In this document: positions 36,468-43,697 of the stretch, piece by piece
How the letters are laid out: each line of letters begins with the position of its first letter
Position numbering within the stretch: the first letter of the stretch is position 1
Notes under the pieces: generated by a model
What the model saw: the letters and a program-made list of their open reading frames with translations, nothing else
Told to the model about the DNA's origin: nothing
The model's database searches: none
From: UKL13-2 sp038321965
GTDB taxonomy: Bacteria; Pseudomonadota; Gammaproteobacteria; Burkholderiales; Usitatibacteraceae
Length of the DNA stretch: 64,000 nucleotides
Direction: 5' to 3'
Assembly: GCA_038321965.1 (NCBI GenBank)
Contig: JBBQFL010000005.1
Coordinates: forward strand, 92,813-156,812
Position numbers and translations under genes: made by a program

Positions 36468-38174
36468 ATGAATGAAGTTACAGCCGCTGCCAATGTCAGT
36501 GACGAAAAGCAGGCGAACGATGAAACCGGACGTCTGGAGGCAGCGCACAAATCATCGGCATTGCAGGCCGCGATCCTCAACAGCACCAACTTTTCGATTA
36601 TCGCCACTGACGAAAAGGGCATCATTCAATACTTTAACGACGGTGCCGAGTGCATGCTGGGCTATTCAGCAATTGAAGTAGTGAACAAGGTCAACCCATG
36701 CGATCTGCACGATCTGGACGAACTAATGACGCGCGCCGAAGCGCTGAGTGCCGAGTTCGGCACCATGATCAAGCCGGGCTTCGAGGCACTGACATTCAAA
36801 GCTTCACGCGATATCGACGACACTTACGAGCTGACCTATATTTGTAAGGACGGTAGCCGCCTGCCCGCCAGCGTGTCGATCAGCCCATTGCGCGATGACG
36901 CCGGTGAGGCCATCGGCTACCTGCTCATCGGTACCAATAATTCGGTGCGAGAGCGGGTTGAAGCCGAATTGACGAACGCAAAAATAGCAGCCGAAAAGAC
37001 GAGTTTGGCGAAGTCGGATTTTATGGTGCAGATGAGTCACGAGTTACGTACGCCACTCAATGTGATTCTCGGCTTTGCTCAGTTGATGGAATCAGCAATC
37101 CCAGTGCTGCCGCCCACACAAAAGGAGAATCTCAACCAGATTTCGCTCGCCGGACGATATCTGCTGGATCTATCCAATGGCATCCTCGATTTGGCGTTGA
37201 TTGAATCGGGCAAGGCCGCGCTGTCGCCTGAGCCGGCACCGCTGACCGAGGTGATGCGCCGGTGCTTTTCCCTGATTGAACCGCAAGCCAAAAAGCGCCG
37301 CATCGCGATTAGCTTCCCGACGTTTGAGTCACTCATATTTGTCAAAGCCGATCAAACCAGACTCAAGCAGGTGTTGATGAATCTGCTGGTCAACGCCGTC
37401 AATTACAACAAGCCGGGTGGCACGGTCACGGTCACTTGCACCCCTGGCTTGACGGCGCCGGATTCTATACGCATCAGCGTCCGGGATACGGGACACGGCA
37501 TGGCGCCGGAAAAATTGTTACAGCTTTTTCAGCCGTTCAATCGCCTCGGACAGGAGACTGGCGATGAACGTGGTCTGGGCATTGGCCTGGTGGTAACCAA
37601 ACAGCTAGTCGAACTGATGGGTGGATCGATCGGCGCAGAGAGCGTAGTCGGTAAGGGAAGCGTATTCTGGGTCGAGCTAGATACGACGCCAGCGCCGCCG
37701 CCAGTGGTGGTCGAAGCTAAGCCAGCTGTAGCCACGGAGCCCGCAATGATGCCTGCGTCGGGTGCCCCATTGCGCACGCTGTTATACGTTGAAGACAATC
37801 TTGCCAATCTGAAACTGGTCCAGCAAATCATCGCGCGCCGCGCCGACCTTTGCCTGCTGACCGCGACCGAAGCCATTACCGGCATCGCGTCGGCACGCAC
37901 TAATTTGCCAGAAGTGATTTTAATGGATATCAACATGCCCGGCATGAGCGGCATCGATGCGCTGCACATTTTGCGTAGCGATCCGATGACCGCGCATATC
38001 CCTATCATTGCGCTCAGTGCCAACGCCATGCCACACGATATTGCCAAAGGCCTTGAGGCCGGATTCTTCAACTACATCACCAAACCGATGCGGGTGAATG
38101 AATTTATGGAAGCGCTGGATGCGGCATTGGTGTTTTCGCAAATGACGGCCGACGCGGCGGGCAAAAAGGCTTAG
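36468..38174 (+). CDS. Single-PAS hybrid histidine kinase, paralogue of the PAS-array kinase
   Basis: A 568-residue hybrid kinase from ATG 36468 (start uncertain; the frame is open to 36354). One PAS of the same type as the array (ALQAAILNSTNFSIIATDEKG, ECMLGYS), then HisKA with H191 in QMSHELRTPLNVILGFAQLM, HATPase (NLLVNAVNYNKPGG, VRDTGHGMAP, GLGIGLVVTKQ), a Pro-rich linker (TTPAPPPVVVEAK) and a receiver with D487 in ILMDINMPGMSG. No TM helices. It aligns with the upstream kinase over its full length except for the missing PAS copies, so the two arose by duplication. Confidence 0.92.
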   Translation: MNEVTAAANVSDEKQANDETGRLEAAHKSSALQAAILNSTNFSIIATDEKGIIQYFNDGAECMLGYSAIEVVNKVNPCDLHDLDELMTRAEALSAEFGTMIKPGFEALTFKASRDIDDTYELTYICKDGSRLPASVSISPLRDDAGEAIGYLLIGTNNSVRERVEAELTNAKIAAEKTSLAKSDFMVQMSHELRTPLNVILGFAQLMESAIPVLPPTQKENLNQISLAGRYLLDLSNGILDLALIESGKAALSPEPAPLTEVMRRCFSLIEPQAKKRRIAISFPTFESLIFVKADQTRLKQVLMNLLVNAVNYNKPGGTVTVTCTPGLTAPDSIRISVRDTGHGMAPEKLLQLFQPFNRLGQETGDERGLGIGLVVTKQLVELMGGSIGAESVVGKGSVFWVELDTTPAPPPVVVEAKPAVATEPAMMPASGAPLRTLLYVEDNLANLKLVQQIIARRADLCLLTATEAITGIASARTNLPEVILMDINMPGMSGIDALHILRSDPMTAHIPIIALSANAMPHDIAKGLEAGFFNYITKPMRVNEFMEALDAALVFSQMTADAAGKKA

Positions 38175-38274
38175 GGCTGAATGCTGCTCATGCTATTTCT
38201 GAATCGTTAAGACACTCATTTTCGATGCGTCTCCAGTTCAGAACAGTTTTTGCTGTGGGCGCGGCGACGAGCAC

Positions 38275-38301
38275 GGCGTTGCTCCCGCAACGCCACTTTT
38301 T
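38275..38301 (+). terminator. Rho-independent terminator
   Basis: GGCGTTGC, loop TCCC, GCAACGCC, then ACTTTTT. It lies 100 nt after the second kinase gene and ends 21 nt before the broken crp/fnr gene that converges on it. Confidence 0.75.
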
Positions 38302-38321
38302 GCGAGTCAGCATTGATGCGA

Positions 38322-39029
38322 CTACACTTTTGCCTTCGCGTAAAGATCATTCACCGTCGCATAGCAGCCACAGGCGGCTTCCGCCAGGCCACGCGCGTCG
38401 ATGATGGTAATGTTGCCCATGGCGTAGCGAATCAAATTTAGCCTCTGCAAGGCTCTCGCTGCCGCCGTGACGCCGACGCGCCGCACACCGAGCATACGCG
38501 CCAGGAATTCCTGCGTGAGTACAAACTCGTTAGCATGCACGCGGTCACGTGTCATCAGCAGCCATCGCGCCAATCGTTGTGTCACGACGTGAAAGCGATT
38601 GCAAGCGGCCGTTTGTGCGACTTGAATCATCAGCAAGTGCGTAAAACGAAACAGCGCACTCTGTAGCGCGGCGCTGTTGCCAAACTCCCGGCGAAAATCT
38701 GCCGTCTTCATGCGCAAAGCCGTGCCCACTCCCTGCACGACCGCCAGAAGCGGTGATACGGCGATACCCAGCGCGACTGGAATGCCAATCATGCCTTCGG
38801 TGCCGACCAGCCCGACTTATGCGGCACGCTTGTCATCCACCGTCGTCAACAGTGAGACGAGGCTATCTTGGGGGAAATAGACATGGCGAATTCGGTCGCC
38901 AGCTTCGTAGAGTACTTCTGCAAACGCAAGCTCAACCAATGTGAGGTGAGGGCATAGTGCCTGATAGTCCTGGTGGGGCAGCGCAGCAAGCAGGCGATTG
39001 GAAATCGCGACTTTTTTGGAGCCCGGCAT
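38322..39029 (-). pseudogene. Crp/Fnr-family regulator interrupted by one in-frame stop
   Basis: Two pieces in the same frame join into a full Crp/Fnr protein: residues 1-70 (MPGSKKVAISNRLLAALPHQ ... TTVDDKRAA), then TAA at 38819-38817, then VGLVGTEGMIGIPVALG through a winged-helix C-terminus (TQEFLARMLGVRRVGVTAAA). Homologues, including the two intact copies nearby, have Ala/Ser-Glu-(I/V)-A-V-V-G-N-E-G here, so the stop most simply replaces GAA by one G-to-T change. No frameshift or deletion accompanies it. It is either a very recent pseudogene or subject to readthrough or a sequencing error. The second part could restart at ATG 38792 but would lack the N-terminal sensor strands. Confidence 0.85.
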
Positions 39030-39424
39030 GAGTGTCTTTCTGATAGGAAGCCTTTGCGACTCCTTCGTCGAATTTCTAAATATGATTTTCGGAAGATCGA
39101 TCCTGGACCAGGTCGAACCAAAGGTTTGTAAGTACTACAAAAATTATAATATCTTTTTAAAAACAAGTAATTATGTCCGGCACCGCACATATAAATTTAA
39201 ATATAGTGGGTTCCGAACAAAACTGCCTGCGCAGTTAATTTGCGGGTTTGCCCGGCAACGCGCCAGAGCATTTCGCAAACTCGCTCCCCCGCCAACGCAA
39301 ATTGCGGCTGTATGTTCGATATCGAACATACAGGCCATGGTTGCGCGTCCCATAATGGCAAAAGTCGGTCTACGGTTGCCATTTTCGGCGGTCTACGGGG
39401 CATGGCTCATGTCCAAGGTTCGCA
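39030..39424. other. 395-nt divergent regulatory region
   Basis: Between the broken and the first intact crp/fnr gene. 39118-39215 is strikingly AT-rich compared with the window (runs such as AATTATAATATC and ATAAATTTAAATATAG). The right half has the 26-bp palindrome and CATAAT element described separately. No gene seen. Confidence 0.6.
39308..39356 (+). promoter_or_regulatory. Palindromic operator and -10 of the first intact crp/fnr gene
   Basis: A perfect 26-bp palindrome (39308-39333) with core ATGTTCG-ATAT-CGAACAT at 39312-39329. CATAAT at 39351-39356 is a good -10; there is no -35, and the dyad centre would lie about 42 bp before the predicted start near 39363, the class II activator position. 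The same layout recurs at 42011-42054. GTTCG-N4-CGAAC has the 5-N4-5 geometry of Crp/Fnr sites. Confidence 0.7.
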
Positions 39425-40201
39425 ATGCCCATCAAACAGCCCAACAAAAAAAGCGGCGCTAAACCACCATCGCAAAAATCCGTCACCAGCATCACCGATG
39501 TGAAATTGAATCGGCTATTGGCTGCATTGCCCGCTACAGAATTCAAGCGCTGGTTGCCTAAACTTGAATTGATCGACCTGCCGCTGGGGCACGTCCTGTA
39601 TGAATCGTCGGCCACGGAAATGAATGTGTATTTCCCCACCACAGCGATCATTTCGCTGTTGTATGTCATGAAAAATGGCGACTCCGCCGAGATTGCGGTG
39701 GTCGGCAATGAAGGTATTGTCGGCATTTCCCTCTTCATGGGCGGTGACACGACACCCAGCCGGGCCGTGGTTCAAAGTGCCGGCAAAGGCTTTCGGTTGA
39801 AAGCGGCGATCATGAAGAAAGAATTCGACCGCTCCGGATCGGTGACGCATCTACTGCTTCGTTACACCCAGGCGCTGATCACGCAGATGGCGCAAACCGC
39901 GGTTTGCAACCGGCATCACTCATTGGACCAGCAACTCTGCCGCTGGCTGCTATTGAGCCTCGACAGGCTTGCGGGCACGGAATTGGTAATGACTCAGGAG
40001 CTGATCGCCAACATGTTGGGGGTACGGCGCGAAGGTGTGACGGAAGGTGCCTCGAAACTGCAAAAAGCCGGCCTCATCCGTTACTCGCGGGGCCGCATCA
40101 ACGTCCTCGATCGCGCCGGACTTGAACACCGGGTCTGCGAATGTTATGCAGTGGTCAAAGTAGAATACGATCGCTTGCTGCCGGAGCAAATGGCGGCATA
40201 G
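39425..40201 (+). CDS. Crp/Fnr-family transcriptional regulator (copy 1)
   Basis: A 258-residue regulator: variable Lys-rich N-terminus (about 1-25); cyclic-nucleotide-binding-like beta-roll about 30-150 (LPLGHVLYESSATEMNVYFP, AEIAVVGNEGIVGISLFMGG); dimer helix (HLLLRYTQALITQMAQTAVC); winged helix with TQELIANMLGVRREGVTEGA as the recognition region. No FNR-type N-terminal cysteine cluster and no clear cAMP phosphate-binding Arg motif (RxA/S), so the effector is unknown. It is very similar to the gene at 42122, including the leader just before the ATG (GTCCAAGG then ATGCCCAT). Probably binds the palindrome in its own promoter. Confidence 0.92.
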   Translation: MPIKQPNKKSGAKPPSQKSVTSITDVKLNRLLAALPATEFKRWLPKLELIDLPLGHVLYESSATEMNVYFPTTAIISLLYVMKNGDSAEIAVVGNEGIVGISLFMGGDTTPSRAVVQSAGKGFRLKAAIMKKEFDRSGSVTHLLLRYTQALITQMAQTAVCNRHHSLDQQLCRWLLLSLDRLAGTELVMTQELIANMLGVRREGVTEGASKLQKAGLIRYSRGRINVLDRAGLEHRVCECYAVVKVEYDRLLPEQMAA

Positions 40202-40216
40202 CAGCCTGTTGCACCA

Positions 40217-41029
40217 TCAACTTTCTATCACCTCGTCGGTCCAGACCTTGAAACTCGCCAGCGTATTGGGACCAAAAGTATTGCTGATGGCGACGTCCGC
40301 CGCGTCGCGGCCACGGGCAATCAGCACGCGCCCGATGCGCGGCGTGTTGTTGCGGGCATCGAAGGTGTACCAATGGCCATCGAGATAAGCCTCGAACCAG
40401 GCGGCGAAATCCATCGTGCCCCAGGGCTTGGGCGTACCGATGTCGCCTAAGTAACCGGTGCAGTAGCGCGCGGGAATATTCATGCAGCGGCAAAACGTCA
40501 CTGCAAGGTGCGCGTAATCGCGGCAAACCCCCGTCTTGTCGTGGAAAGCTTCAAGCGCCGTGCGCGTCATGCGAGCGTGTTGGTAGCCGAAAGTAATGTG
40601 GTGATGAACATAATCGCAAATGGCCTGCACGCGGTCCCAACCGGTTGGACCATTTCCAAAAAGCTGCCAAGCGGTCTCAGATAGGCGATCGGTTTCGCAG
40701 TAGCGACTACCAAGCAAAAACAATAGCGATTCTTCTGGCAAATCGCGCACCAGCAATTGCTGCGCCTGCCGCGCAATCATGTCGGGTAGCCCGCTGTCGT
40801 TCACGTAAGCATCAGCCGAGACGCGGGTACGACCAGCCGGCGCGACGATGCGGGTACACCAGTTACCGAAGCTGTCACGGTAGGCGGTACTCGGCACAGG
40901 AGGATCGAAAAGCAGATTGTCGCGGCCGATAAGATCGGAAACCCGGGTGAAGTGAACGTTCAAATTCAAGATCATCGGTGTCGGCTGCGGGCAGTCGTAC
41001 ACCATTTCAAAGCCGACGCGAATTTTCAT
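40217..41029 (-). CDS. Anbu-associated transglutaminase-like protein
   Basis: A 270-residue transglutaminase-fold protein. Nucleophile region DKTGVCRDYAHLAVTFCR and the later FDARNN motif (third triad position) are clear, but the segment that normally holds the catalytic His reads MDFAAWFEAYLDGHW, with Ala where His is expected; the family linked to Anbu appears to share this. N-terminal beta part begins MKIRVGFEMVYDCPQPTPM. It follows anbu by 64 nt on the same strand, a known genomic association (anbu, transglutaminase, alpha-E, ATP-grasp). Alpha-E and ATP-grasp partners are not present here. Activity may be amidase/peptidase or lost. Confidence 0.85.
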   Translation of the reverse strand: MKIRVGFEMVYDCPQPTPMILNLNVHFTRVSDLIGRDNLLFDPPVPSTAYRDSFGNWCTRIVAPAGRTRVSADAYVNDSGLPDMIARQAQQLLVRDLPEESLLFLLGSRYCETDRLSETAWQLFGNGPTGWDRVQAICDYVHHHITFGYQHARMTRTALEAFHDKTGVCRDYAHLAVTFCRCMNIPARYCTGYLGDIGTPKPWGTMDFAAWFEAYLDGHWYTFDARNNTPRIGRVLIARGRDAADVAISNTFGPNTLASFKVWTDEVIES

Positions 41030-41093
41030 GATTATTCCCCGGTTTTAAAAAGAATTATTTACTCGGAATTCAACTCGCTACGGTTTCGGCTGC

Positions 41094-41822
41094 TCACCAA
41101 TTAAGCTCGGGCAACTGGCGAAACACTTGCCGGGTGCCCTCGCCCCAGGCGCGGCCAAGCGCAGTGAAATAGGCATCCCCCTCCTCGAAACGGCGACGCT
41201 TGCGAACTTCAAGACTGTCACGCTCATAGCACATCAGATCGATTGGCATGCCCACCGACAAATTGCTGCGCATGGTGGAATCGAATGAGACCAATACACA
41301 CTTAATCGCGTCCTCAACCAGCGTAGTTCGCGAAATCACGCGCTCGATAATCGGTTTGCCGTATTTGGTTTCGCCAGTCTGGAAATACGGTGTATCTATC
41401 CCTGCTTCGATAAAATTGCCTTCCGCATAAATGCGGAATAGCCGTTGCGATTCGCCACTAATCTGCCCACCGACGATGAACGAAGCATTGAAGGCCATGT
41501 CGTTCTGTTCAAGGTACTCACCATCGCGCCGCTCGATGTCACGCATCGCGTCTGCGACCAGCATGGCGACGTCAAACATGGTGCGCGCAGTCCAGAGGTT
41601 GACTGTTCCATCGGCGGCAACGCAGCGTTGATTCAACACGCCAATAACGGCTTGCGTGCCAGCGAGACTGCCGGAACTCAACAGTACAATCACCCGATCA
41701 CCCAGGCGGTCGAACACGGTCATCTTGCAGAATTTGGCGATGTTATCGACGCCCGCATTGGTGCGCGAATCCGAGGCAAAAACGATGCCCTGATCGAGCA
41801 TAACGCCAATACAGTAAGTCAT
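41094..41822 (-). CDS. anbu: Anbu, proteasome-like peptidase
   Basis: Ancestral-beta-subunit-type Ntn hydrolase, 242 residues from ATG 41822 (MTYCIGVMLDQGIVFASDSR); an upstream open extension is ignored because Thr2 must be exposed as the N-terminal nucleophile. NAGVDNIAKFCKM carries the lysine equivalent to proteasomal Lys33, and the C-terminal part includes VSFDSTMRSNLSVGMPIDLM. Anbu assembles into open-ring or helical particles in studied bacteria; its substrate is uncertain. It is the first gene of a two-gene unit with the transglutaminase, and divergent from the second intact crp/fnr gene, whose operator lies in the shared intergenic space. Confidence 0.92.
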   Translation of the reverse strand: MTYCIGVMLDQGIVFASDSRTNAGVDNIAKFCKMTVFDRLGDRVIVLLSSGSLAGTQAVIGVLNQRCVAADGTVNLWTARTMFDVAMLVADAMRDIERRDGEYLEQNDMAFNASFIVGGQISGESQRLFRIYAEGNFIEAGIDTPYFQTGETKYGKPIIERVISRTTLVEDAIKCVLVSFDSTMRSNLSVGMPIDLMCYERDSLEVRKRRRFEEGDAYFTALGRAWGEGTRQVFRQLPELNW

Positions 41823-42010
41823 GTTGCGCGCCTTTTGCTCAGTCGGTCGGTGACGATGAGTTTTACCACGTTTTGCCAACGTGACCGCAACGGTATCTTC
41901 TCCGACGAAAATATAGCGCCGTAAAATTAAGGGGAATGAAGTACACTTTGTAAAGCGGGTCAAGCGGAAATTGCTCAACAGGCCGTTGAATTAAAAAGTA
42001 TTTTTCGTTT

Positions 42011-42054
42011 ATGTTCGCAAACGAACATTTAAAAACGCCCGCGCTTTGCATAAT
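42011..42054 (+). promoter_or_regulatory. Palindromic operator and -10 of the second crp/fnr gene
   Basis: ATGTTCG-CAAA-CGAACAT (42011-42028) followed by CATAAT (42049-42054); the dyad centre is about 41.5 bp before the predicted start near 42061. Architecture and distance to the ATG (93 nt) match the first copy (95 nt). It lies 188 nt from the divergent anbu start and could influence that promoter too. Confidence 0.7.
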
Positions 42055-42121
42055 ACGTTGTAGCCAGTCAAAGCTTGCCGGTCGGCGGCCTTTGTATCGT
42101 GGCGCAAGTCCAAGGCTCACC

Positions 42122-42913
42122 ATGCCCATTCATCCGCGTCCCAAGAAAACCCTCGCTGCCGTCAAGCCAGCTGCACTGCATAAGAAATCCGCCGACATTA
42201 GCAAGGCCAGCCTTGACTTGAACCGGCTACTGGCGGTGCTGCCTGAGGCAGAACTGAAACGCTGGCTCCCGGAGCTTGAATTGATCGACTTGCCGCTAGG
42301 TCACGTAATCTACGAGTCAGCGGCCACGGAAAAAAATGTGTACTTTCCAACCACGGCCATCGTTTCGCTGCTGTACGTCATGGAAAATGGCGATTCAGCC
42401 GAGATCGCCGTTGTTGGTAACGAGGGTATCGTCGGTATTTCGCTGTTCATGGGTGGCAATTCCACACCCAGCCGTGCAGTCGTGCAAAGCGCGGGCAAAG
42501 GCTTCCGGCTACCGGCAAAGATCATGAAAGACGCGTTCGACCGCGCCGGGCCGATCACCCATTTACTGCTGCGCTATACCCAGGCGCTGATTACCCAGAT
42601 GGCACAAACCGCCGTCTGTAACCGTCATCACTCGCTGGACCAGCAACTGTGCCGCTGGCTGCTATTGAGTCTTGATCGGCTGCGTGGGACCGAACTCGTC
42701 ATGACCCAGGAACTGATCGCCAACATGCTCGGTGTGCGGCGCGAGGGTGTGACGGAAGCGGCTGTTAAGTTACAAAAAGCCGGACTCATCCGTTACGCGC
42801 GGGGCCGCATCGAAATTCTTGACCGTAAGGGTCTTGAAGGCCGGGTCTGCGAATGTTATGCAGTCGTAAAGAACGAATATGACCGGCTGCTACCGATGGA
42901 ATCGGCGAATTAG
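42122..42913 (+). CDS. Crp/Fnr-family transcriptional regulator (copy 2)
   Basis: A 263-residue close paralogue of the gene at 39425, nearly identical over the core: LPLGHVIYESAATEKNVYFP, AEIAVVGNEGIVGISLFMGG, CNRHHSLDQQLCRWLLLSLD, TQELIANMLGVRREGVTEAA. Differences concentrate in the first 30 residues and the C-terminal tail. ATG 42122 (MPIHPRPKKTLAAV) corresponds to the copy 1 start. The identical recognition helix region implies the same DNA target, so the two proteins could cross-regulate or form heterodimers. Effector unknown. Confidence 0.92.
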   Translation: MPIHPRPKKTLAAVKPAALHKKSADISKASLDLNRLLAVLPEAELKRWLPELELIDLPLGHVIYESAATEKNVYFPTTAIVSLLYVMENGDSAEIAVVGNEGIVGISLFMGGNSTPSRAVVQSAGKGFRLPAKIMKDAFDRAGPITHLLLRYTQALITQMAQTAVCNRHHSLDQQLCRWLLLSLDRLRGTELVMTQELIANMLGVRREGVTEAAVKLQKAGLIRYARGRIEILDRKGLEGRVCECYAVVKNEYDRLLPMESAN

Positions 42914-43095
42914 CACGGTTTGGCCAGTCACGTACAGCGCCAGCCGCGTCGGCGATATACAAGCGCTGGCGCACCTTCCAGGGCAGAATGCCGCCACGAT
43001 GCCCACCAATGGTGGAGTTTGGAAAGGCTGGCCCAGGACTGTCGACATGTCGAACCATGAGCGGGCCTCGTTGAAATAGCGACTTGCATCCACAT

Positions 43096-43120
43096 CCTTC
43101 GAGAGGCTCAGGACGAATGG
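43096..43120. repeat. Dispersed repeat of the TTCGA-AGGCTCAGGACGAA type
   Basis: CCTTCGAGAGGCTCAGGACG then AATGG. Sequences of this kind are common intergenic repeats in proteobacterial genomes. One copy is seen here. Confidence 0.5.
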
Positions 43121-43162
43121 TGGGTTTGGGGAATATCGCCGTTGAGCTGGGTATCTGCCAAT

Positions 43163-43176
43163 TTGACTCAGATCAA
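43163..43176. promoter_or_regulatory. FNR/ANR-like box upstream of the Cus genes
   Basis: TTGAC-TCAG-ATCAA, one mismatch to TTGAT-N4-ATCAA. It differs by one base from the box at 56690-56703. Its centre is 77 nt before the start of the small Cys-containing protein gene. Confidence 0.5.
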
Positions 43177-43246
43177 GTCGGCAAACCACAATTCAGTTAT
43201 CGTGTCGTTGCAACGTTTTCTCAATATCAATGTCGAACCTAGCGTC

Positions 43247-43630
43247 ATGAATCGCCTCACCCGAAAAATTGTCAGTCTACTCAGCATTGTCGCACTGGTC
43301 CTCACGCAGTTGGCCGTGGTGGCCTATTCGTGCCCGATGCAATTTCAGTGGCTCGATGATGCTGTTGTGAGCGCGGATGCCCCTGCGCCGGATGCCGGCG
43401 GGAGCGACGTAGATTCCCCGGCCCTCTGCAAGAAGCATTGTGAAAACGGGCAGCAGAACGTCAATGATTCGTCGCAAGCACTGGCCATGTGCGCTTTGGA
43501 AGCCGCGCCGACAATCGCTCTGGTAATTCAACCGGCCACACTGCGCGTTGATGCACCCGCGGCGACGCCGTCGCTGCGTAACGCGACTGCCCCGCCGTTG
43601 TCAATTCGGCACTGCTGCTTTCTCATCTGA
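43247..43630 (+). CDS. Small exported Cys-containing protein heading the Cus operon
   Basis: A 127-residue protein with signal peptide (KIVSLLSIVALVLTQLAVVA). The mature part has several cysteines (YSCP, ALCKKHCENG, AMCALEA) and ends IRHCCFLI. Similar small Cys-rich proteins precede heavy-metal RND operons in betaproteobacteria, and the C-x3-C and terminal C-C suggest metal contact, though I know no defined function. No convincing Shine-Dalgarno. The TolC-like gene starts 67 nt later. Confidence 0.65.
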   Translation: MNRLTRKIVSLLSIVALVLTQLAVVAYSCPMQFQWLDDAVVSADAPAPDAGGSDVDSPALCKKHCENGQQNVNDSSQALAMCALEAAPTIALVIQPATLRVDAPAATPSLRNATAPPLSIRHCCFLI

Positions 43631-43697
43631 TCACCCGCTTCGCTTGAGCGCCTGACTCCGCCGGAGTCCGGCATTTTCAATCTTGTTGGAGGTGGTC

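Larger units (their letters stand above)
42914..43246. other. 333-nt intergenic region before the Cus operon
   Basis: Contains a dispersed repeat (43096-43120) and an FNR/ANR-like box (43163-43176). No gene seen. Confidence 0.5.

Noticed and set aside
38322..38792. Treating the downstream half of the broken regulator as an independent gene starting at ATG 38792
   Set aside because: It would lack the first half of the effector domain, and the upstream half continues in the same frame through one stop codon, so a disrupted single gene is the simpler reading.
39308..39333. Reading the 26-bp palindrome as a transcription terminator
   Set aside because: It has no T-tract, is AT-balanced, lies upstream of a promoter-like hexamer, and its core recurs at the same place before the paralogous gene.
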